The translations under genes and the position numbers were made by a program. A DNA stretch of 9,852 bases from positions 1 through 9,852 of the forward strand of contig JAEXXY010000483.1 in NCBI GenBank assembly GCA_023451855.1. The letters are read 5' to 3'. Positions 6,085 to 9,852 of the stretch are shown piece by piece; the stretch's first letter is position 1, and every line of letters starts with the position of its first letter. The notes below the pieces were generated by a model. That model had not been told where the DNA came from, ran no database searches, and saw only the letters and a list, made by a program, of their open reading frames with translations. Source of the stretch: Actinomycetes bacterium. Lineage in GTDB: Bacteria > Actinomycetota > Actinomycetes > Actinomycetales > Dermatophilaceae.

Positions 6085-7587
6085 TCAGCGGGTGCGGGGG
6101 AAGCCGAGGTCGACGCTCGAGGTGGCCGGGTCGGGCCACCGCTGGGTCACGACCTTGCCGCGGGTGTAGAAGCTCACGCCTTCCGGCCCGTACATGTGGG
6201 TGTCGCCGAACAGCGAGTCCTTCCAGCCGCCGAAGGAGTAGTAGGCCACCGGCACCGGGATCGGCACGTTGATGCCGACCATGCCGACCTCGACCTCGTT
6301 CTGGAAGCGGCGCGCGGCGCCGCCGTCGCGGGTGAAGATCGCCGTGCCGTTCGCGTACTGGTTGCGGTTGATGAGCGCGAGGCCCTCCTCGTAGGTGTCG
6401 ACGCGCACGACCGACAGGACCGGGCCGAAGATCTCGTCGCGGTAGACGGTCATGTCGGGGGTCACGTCGTCGAGCAGGGTCATGCCGAGGAAGAAGCCGT
6501 CGGCGGGCACCTCGCTCGTGCGGCCGTCGACGACCACGGTCGCGCCGGACTCCGCACCCGCGGCGACGTAACCGGCGACCTTGTCGCGGTGCTCGGCCGT
6601 GATGAGTGGCCCCATGTCGGTGCCGGGCTCGGCGCCGTTGCCGACCGTCAGGCCGGGGATCCGTTCGGCGACCGCAGCGACGAGCCGGTCACCGACGTCG
6701 CCGACCGCCACGGCGACCGAGAGCGCCATGCACCGCTCCCCCGCCGCGCCGTAGGCCGCCGAGACGATGGAGTCGGCAGCGAGGTCGACATCGGCGTCGG
6801 GGAGCACCAGGGCGTGGTTCTTCGCCCCGCCGAGCGCCTGCACGCGCTTGCCGTTGGCGGTGCCGCGCTCGTAGATGTACCTCGCGATGGGGGTCGAGCC
6901 GACGAAGCTGACCGCGGCGACGTCCTCGTGGTCCAGGAGTGCGTCGACGGCCTCCTTGTCGCCGTGGACGACGGTGAAGACGCCGTCGGGCAGCCCCGCC
7001 TCCTTCCACAGCTCGGCGAGGAACAGCGAGGCGGACGGGTCCTTCTCGCTCGGCTTGAGGACGAAGGCGTTGCCGCAGGCGATGGCGTTCGCGCACATCC
7101 ACAGCGGCACCATGGCCGGGAAGTTGAAGGGCGTGATACCGGCGACGACGCCGAGGGGCTGGCGGATGCTGTACACGTCGACGCCCGCCGAGGCCTGCTC
7201 GGAGAAGCCGCCCTTGAGCAGCTGCGGCACGCCCGTGGCGAACTCGACGTTCTCGAGGCCTCGGGCGATCTCGCCGGCGGCGTCGGAGAGGACCTTGCCG
7301 TGCTCGGCGGTGATGATCGCGGCCAGCTCGTCGGTGCGCTCGTGGAGCAGCTCGCGGAAGGCGAAGAGGACGGCGGCGCGCCTGCTCAGCGAGCTGGTGC
7401 GCCAGTCGCGTGCGGCAGCGACGGCGGTCTTGACCGCGGCGTCGATCTCGGGGGCGGAGGCGAGCGGCACCTCACCGGTGCGGACGCCGGTCGCCGGGTC
7501 GTGCACGGGCGCGGTGCGCCCGGACGTGCCCGCGACGCGGGCCCCGGAGATCCAGTGGTCGATGGCGGTCACGGAAGGGGTCGTCAT
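6085..7587 (-). CDS. mmsA: CoA-acylating (methyl)malonate-semialdehyde dehydrogenase
   Basis: A 500-residue aldehyde dehydrogenase, the usual MmsA/IolA length. It oxidises malonate or methylmalonate semialdehyde with NAD and CoA, releasing CO2 and acetyl-CoA or propionyl-CoA. C286 in GERCMALS is the nucleophile and N155 in PFNFPAMV the oxyanion residue. The GGAKNH motif (253-258) lacks the general-base Glu of hydrolytic ALDHs, the hallmark of the CoA-dependent branch. R109 and R285 match the two arginines known to matter in B. subtilis IolA. EIFGPV (385-390) and the C-terminal VPVAYYSFGGWKDSLFGD (445-462) are typical of MmsA. The ATG at 7587 matches the family N-terminus. It has no Shine-Dalgarno, but a promoter with its -10 at -13 to -8 suggests a leaderless or nearly leaderless mRNA. 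It is first in an operon with the aminotransferase and divergent from the MocR gene. Confidence 0.95.
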   Translation of the reverse strand: MTTPSVTAIDHWISGARVAGTSGRTAPVHDPATGVRTGEVPLASAPEIDAAVKTAVAAARDWRTSSLSRRAAVLFAFRELLHERTDELAAIITAEHGKVLSDAAGEIARGLENVEFATGVPQLLKGGFSEQASAGVDVYSIRQPLGVVAGITPFNFPAMVPLWMCANAIACGNAFVLKPSEKDPSASLFLAELWKEAGLPDGVFTVVHGDKEAVDALLDHEDVAAVSFVGSTPIARYIYERGTANGKRVQALGGAKNHALVLPDADVDLAADSIVSAAYGAAGERCMALSVAVAVGDVGDRLVAAVAERIPGLTVGNGAEPGTDMGPLITAEHRDKVAGYVAAGAESGATVVVDGRTSEVPADGFFLGMTLLDDVTPDMTVYRDEIFGPVLSVVRVDTYEEGLALINRNQYANGTAIFTRDGGAARRFQNEVEVGMVGINVPIPVPVAYYSFGGWKDSLFGDTHMYGPEGVSFYTRGKVVTQRWPDPATSSVDLGFPRTR

Positions 7588-7594
7588 GGCTGTC

Positions 7595-7623
7595 ACGTTA
7601 CGTTCCAACCCGATGCCACACAA
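7595..7623 (-). promoter_or_regulatory. Promoter of the mmsA-aminotransferase operon
   Basis: On the minus strand a -35-like TTGTGT (7618-7623) is followed after 17 nt by TAACGT (7595-7600). This is a good match to the SigA-type pattern. The -10 ends 7 nt before the ATG at 7587, so transcription should start at or next to the start codon. Confidence 0.6.
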
Positions 7624-7635
7624 AGGGTTCATTGC

Positions 7636-7641
7636 TACGTT
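7636..7641 (+). promoter_or_regulatory. -10 element of the MocR regulator gene, probably leaderless
   Basis: TACGTT occupies -12 to -7 of the GTG at 7648, so the transcript would begin at the start codon. No Shine-Dalgarno is present. A weak -35 candidate, TGCCAC (7614-7619), lies 16 nt upstream. Confidence 0.5.
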
Positions 7642-7647
7642 ACAGAC

Positions 7648-9006
7648 GTGCGCGCCGTCATCTTCGACCTCGAGGAGCGCCTCGAGCACCCGACCGCCAA
7701 GGGCCTGGCCCAGGCCGTGTCCCGAGCGATCCGCGACGGCCGGCTGGGCCCCGGCGACCAGCTGCCGCCGATCCGTCAGGTCGCCCAGGAGCTGATGATG
7801 TCGCCGACGACGGTGAGCGCGGCCTGGCAGCTGCTCTCGCGCTCCGGCACGATCCGCTCCGACGGCCGGCGCGGCACCACCGTGGCGCAGACGCGTCGGG
7901 GCGGTGAGCGCTACACCCGCGCGCTGCGGCACGACTCCCCCGTGAGCCTCGACCTGTCCACGGGGATCCCCGATGCTGCGCTGCTGCCGTCCCTCGCGGG
8001 GGTGCTGTCGTCCCTCCAGGAGCCGCAGGCGCCGAGCAGCTACCTCGATGACCCCGTGCTGCCGCGGCTGCGCGAGGTGCTCCTCGCCGACTGGCCCTAC
8101 CCGCCGGACGACCTGCTCGTCGTGGACGGCGCCATGGACGCCCTCGACATCGTCTCGCGCACCCTCCTGCGCCCCGGCGACACCGTGGTCGTCGAGAACC
8201 CTGGCTTCCCGCCCCTGCTCGACCTGCTCGAGGACCGGGGTGTCGAGGTCGTCGGTGTGCCCCTCGACGCCACGGGTCTTGACGTCGACGAGCTCGCTCG
8301 GGCCCTGGGCCGGCGTCCGGCCGCCCTCTTCCTCCAGCCGCGCGGGCAGAACCCGACCGGGGTGTCGATGTCGCCGACCCGGGCCCGGCGCCTGGCCGGG
8401 CTCGTCCGCGGCCGCGACCTCGTCGTCGTGGAGGACGACTCGAGCGGCCCCGTGGCCAGCTCCGCGCCGACGAGTCTCGGCACGTGGGTGCCCGACCAGG
8501 TGCTCCACGTGCGCAGCTTCAGCAAGTCGCACGGCCCCGACCTGCGCCTCGCAGCCATGAGTGGCCCGGCGGCTCTGCTCGCCCCGCTCCGCCACGCCCG
8601 GTCGCTGGGGCAGGGCTGGTCGAGCCGCCTGCTCCAGCGCGTCCTCGCGGGGTTGCTCACCGACCCTGACGCCGTCCGCTCGGTCGACCGTGCCCGGGCC
8701 GAGTACGCGCGCCGCCGCGAGCTGGTCGTCGACCGCCTGGCTGCGCTCGGGGTCGAGGTCCCCGGCACCGAGGGCCTCAACATCTGGGTGCCGGTGCGCG
8801 ACGAGGCGGCTGCAGTCCTGCGTCTCGCGAGCCAGGGCATCGCCGTGACGCCCGGCTCGCCGTTCTCCGTCGAGAACGCTGCCGCCGCCGGCCACGGCGG
8901 TCACGTGCGCGTGACGACCGGGCTCGTCCGCGCCGACCATGAAGCCCTGGCCGAGCTGCTTGCCGAGGCCGCCGTCGCGGGCACCTGGACCGCCCAGCAC
9001 CGCTGA
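7648..9006 (+). CDS. MocR/GabR-family transcriptional regulator
   Basis: A 452-residue regulator made of a GntR-type winged helix (about 8-80; PTAKGLAQAVSRAIRDGRL, PPIRQVAQEL, MSPTTVSAAWQLL) joined to a fold-type I aminotransferase-like domain (about 100-445). The PLP-site residues are kept: K293 in RSFSKSHGPDLR for the internal aldimine, QNPTG (234-238), VEDD (261-264), and R421 in HVRVTTG, equivalent to the carboxylate-binding arginine. MocR proteins sense PLP or an amino acid forming an aldimine with it, and generally do not catalyse full transamination. The GTG at 7648 is the first usable start in frame, with a -10 box exactly upstream. It is divergent by 60 bp from the mmsA-aminotransferase operon, as GabR is beside gabTD. 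The likely role is substrate-responsive activation of that operon and repression of its own gene; the effector, probably the operon's amino acid, is inferred. Confidence 0.92.
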   Translation: MRAVIFDLEERLEHPTAKGLAQAVSRAIRDGRLGPGDQLPPIRQVAQELMMSPTTVSAAWQLLSRSGTIRSDGRRGTTVAQTRRGGERYTRALRHDSPVSLDLSTGIPDAALLPSLAGVLSSLQEPQAPSSYLDDPVLPRLREVLLADWPYPPDDLLVVDGAMDALDIVSRTLLRPGDTVVVENPGFPPLLDLLEDRGVEVVGVPLDATGLDVDELARALGRRPAALFLQPRGQNPTGVSMSPTRARRLAGLVRGRDLVVVEDDSSGPVASSAPTSLGTWVPDQVLHVRSFSKSHGPDLRLAAMSGPAALLAPLRHARSLGQGWSSRLLQRVLAGLLTDPDAVRSVDRARAEYARRRELVVDRLAALGVEVPGTEGLNIWVPVRDEAAAVLRLASQGIAVTPGSPFSVENAAAAGHGGHVRVTTGLVRADHEALAELLAEAAVAGTWTAQHR

Positions 9007-9030
9007 CCGGCAAGGCGCCTGCACTAGCCT
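9003..9030 (+). promoter_or_regulatory. Probable promoter of the LysR-domain gene
   Basis: CTGACC (9003-9008, overlapping the MocR stop codon) and TAGCCT (9025-9030) are separated by 16 nt, close to the actinobacterial TTGAC/TANNNT pattern. This would give a 5' leader of roughly 80 nt before the ATG at 9120. The leader is strikingly rich in C and poor in T, with no obvious hairpin. Confidence 0.45.
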
Positions 9031-9119
9031 CGTCACCGAGCTACCAGCCCACCGACCCACCGGCCGTCCCGCCCGAACCCGGACGCCCACCGTCCCACGC
9101 CGACCCTGAGGAGCACGCC

Positions 9120-9852
9120 ATGACCGACGCCTTCCGCGTCGACTTCGTCGCCGGCGTCTCGCCGGACAAGTGGGCCCGACGCTGGGAGCGACGCGTCGCC
9201 GACCGCCCGCTCGAGCTGGTGCCGGTCACCGCGGACGTGCAGCTCGACGCCGTCCGTGCGGCCGCGGCCTCGATGGCCCTCGTGCGGCTCCCCGTCGACC
9301 GTGACGGCCTGCACCTCATCCCGCTCTACGAGGAGGTCCCGGTCGTCGTCGCCTCGCGGGACCACGTCGTCGCCGCCTTCGAGGAGGTCGACGTCGCGGA
9401 CCTCGCCGAGGAGGTGCTGGTCCAGGGCCCGGACGCGGTGCCCGAGTGGTCGGCCGTCGCGACGCCCGATGCCCGGCAGCGGGCCGCCGGCATGCCGCCG
9501 ATGACCGACGCCGAGGTCGTCGAGGTCGTCGCGTCCGGCGCGGGGATCGCGATCCTCCCCCTGTCCGTCGCCCGGCTGCACCACCGCAAGGACGTCGTGC
9601 ACCGGCCCGTCCACGGCGTCGCGGGCTCGCGGATCGGTCTGGCATGGAAGGTGGACGACCCGGACCCCGGCGTCGAGGCGTTCATCGGCATCGTCCGCGG
9701 ACGCACGGAGAACAGCAGCCGCGGCGCAGGCGCGTCGACGGATGCGGACGCGTCGGGCGGCACCAGCGGGAACGGGGGCAAGGCTGCGCCGGGCGGCAAG
9801 GGCAGCCAGCGTCAGGCTCCCGGTCGCGCGCTCCCCCAGCGCGGCGCCGCAC
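9120..9852 (+). CDS. LysR-type substrate-binding domain protein lacking an HTH, partial
   Basis: The first 244 codons of a gene that runs off the right edge. The ATG at 9120 has TGAGGAG (9107-9113) 6 nt upstream. The protein starts directly with the first strand of a periplasmic-binding-like fold, FRVDFVAGVSPDKWARRW, where LysR regulators would have about 90 residues of winged helix. Later segments also match the LysR effector domain: LVRLPVDRDGLHLIPLYEE (54-72), VPVVVASRDH (73-82), a linker strand at 95-105, and VVASGAGIAILPLSVARLHH (136-155). Residues from about 197 are a disordered Gly/Ser/Ala/Lys/Arg tail. Actinobacterial genomes contain such stand-alone domains annotated as LysR-family substrate-binding proteins. 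With no signal peptide it should be cytosolic. It could sense a small molecule and act through a partner, but ligand and role are unknown. It reads codirectionally after the MocR gene with 113 bp between. Confidence 0.75.
   Translation, partial: MTDAFRVDFVAGVSPDKWARRWERRVADRPLELVPVTADVQLDAVRAAAASMALVRLPVDRDGLHLIPLYEEVPVVVASRDHVVAAFEEVDVADLAEEVLVQGPDAVPEWSAVATPDARQRAAGMPPMTDAEVVEVVASGAGIAILPLSVARLHHRKDVVHRPVHGVAGSRIGLAWKVDDPDPGVEAFIGIVRGRTENSSRGAGASTDADASGGTSGNGGKAAPGGKGSQRQAPGRALPQRGAA

Larger units (their letters stand above)
7595..7643. promoter_or_regulatory. Candidate MocR operator: two ACGTTAC direct repeats
   Basis: ACGTTAC occurs at 7595-7601 and 7637-7643, 42 bp apart start to start, about four helical turns. 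The first copy covers the -10 of mmsA and the second covers the -10 of the regulator gene. A further ACGTT directly abuts the first (7600-7604), and AACCC (7607-7611) / GGGTT (7625-7629) forms an inverted repeat in the middle. GabR and TauR, characterised members of this regulator family, bind direct repeats in divergent spacers, so the arrangement suits autoregulation plus operon control. Binding is predicted only. Confidence 0.5.

Noticed and set aside
4587..6272. A 561-codon plus-strand frame opposite the aminotransferase.
   Set aside because: It is a mirror shadow of the real minus-strand gene, with no start signal or family match.
5920..7647. Upstream extension of the MocR frame, antisense to mmsA, giving a possible 1028-residue protein.
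   Set aside because: The translation is Arg/Gly/Val/Asp-rich shadow sequence. The regulator's winged helix begins just after the GTG at 7648, which has its own -10 box.
6085..9090. A 1001-residue minus-strand open frame running through the MocR gene into mmsA.
   Set aside because: Only the last 500 codons match a protein family (MmsA). The part opposite the MocR gene is a GC-bias shadow with no domain, and the family start plus promoter fix the ATG at 7587.
1..9852. CRISPR array, tRNA/rRNA genes, transposase, phage or toxin-antitoxin genes.
   Set aside because: I saw no regularly spaced repeats, no cloverleaf-like sequence and no mobile-element proteins on reading both strands.

Overview
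The window is very GC-rich, with strong third-position G/C bias and long open antisense frames. TANNNT-type -10 elements sit directly in front of start codons, and the proteins look actinobacterial: a Rip3-like site-2 protease, a short SSB-like protein, an AsnB of about 650 residues and a MocR regulator. I infer a high-GC actinobacterium, probably in Micrococcales/Intrasporangiaceae. That placement rests on protein resemblance only; no rRNA or marker gene is present. I see no tRNA, rRNA, CRISPR array, insertion sequence, phage gene or plasmid gene.

Left block (1-4681). Two minus-strand genes run toward the left edge: a partial SSB-like protein (1-228) and an M50 site-2 protease with a CBS-like tail (422-1585). 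Divergent from the protease is a stand-alone RecB/Cas4-type nuclease with four cysteines placed for an iron-sulfur cluster (1741-2580). Both divergent genes have a TANNNT hexamer at exactly -12 to -7 of their ATG, so both mRNAs are probably leaderless. Glutamine-dependent asparagine synthetase follows on the plus strand (2702-4681). A hairpin spans the nuclease stop codon, and a second hairpin covers part of the asnB Shine-Dalgarno sequence.

Right block (4671-9006). This is a self-contained catabolic module. A minus-strand pair encodes a CoA-acylating (methyl)malonate-semialdehyde dehydrogenase (6085-7587) and then a class III aminotransferase (4671-6053). The divergent gene 7648-9006 encodes a MocR/GabR-type regulator, a GntR winged helix fused to an aminotransferase-fold domain. 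The predicted pathway is omega-amino acid (beta-alanine, 3-aminoisobutyrate or similar) to semialdehyde to acetyl-CoA or propionyl-CoA. The 60-bp divergent spacer carries two ACGTTAC direct repeats 42 bp apart. Each overlaps the -10 box of one gene, which suits a MocR operator that controls both directions. The aminotransferase and asnB converge and overlap by 11 bp.

Right edge (9120-9852). A partial plus-strand gene encodes a LysR-type effector-binding domain with no DNA-binding domain, followed by a low-complexity Gly/Ser/Lys tail that runs off the window.

Most of the window is recognisable metabolism and housekeeping. The parts worth following up are regulatory: the MocR operator, the leaderless divergent promoters, the asnB leader hairpin and the HTH-less LysR-like protein. 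I found no credible candidate for a wholly new multi-gene system.
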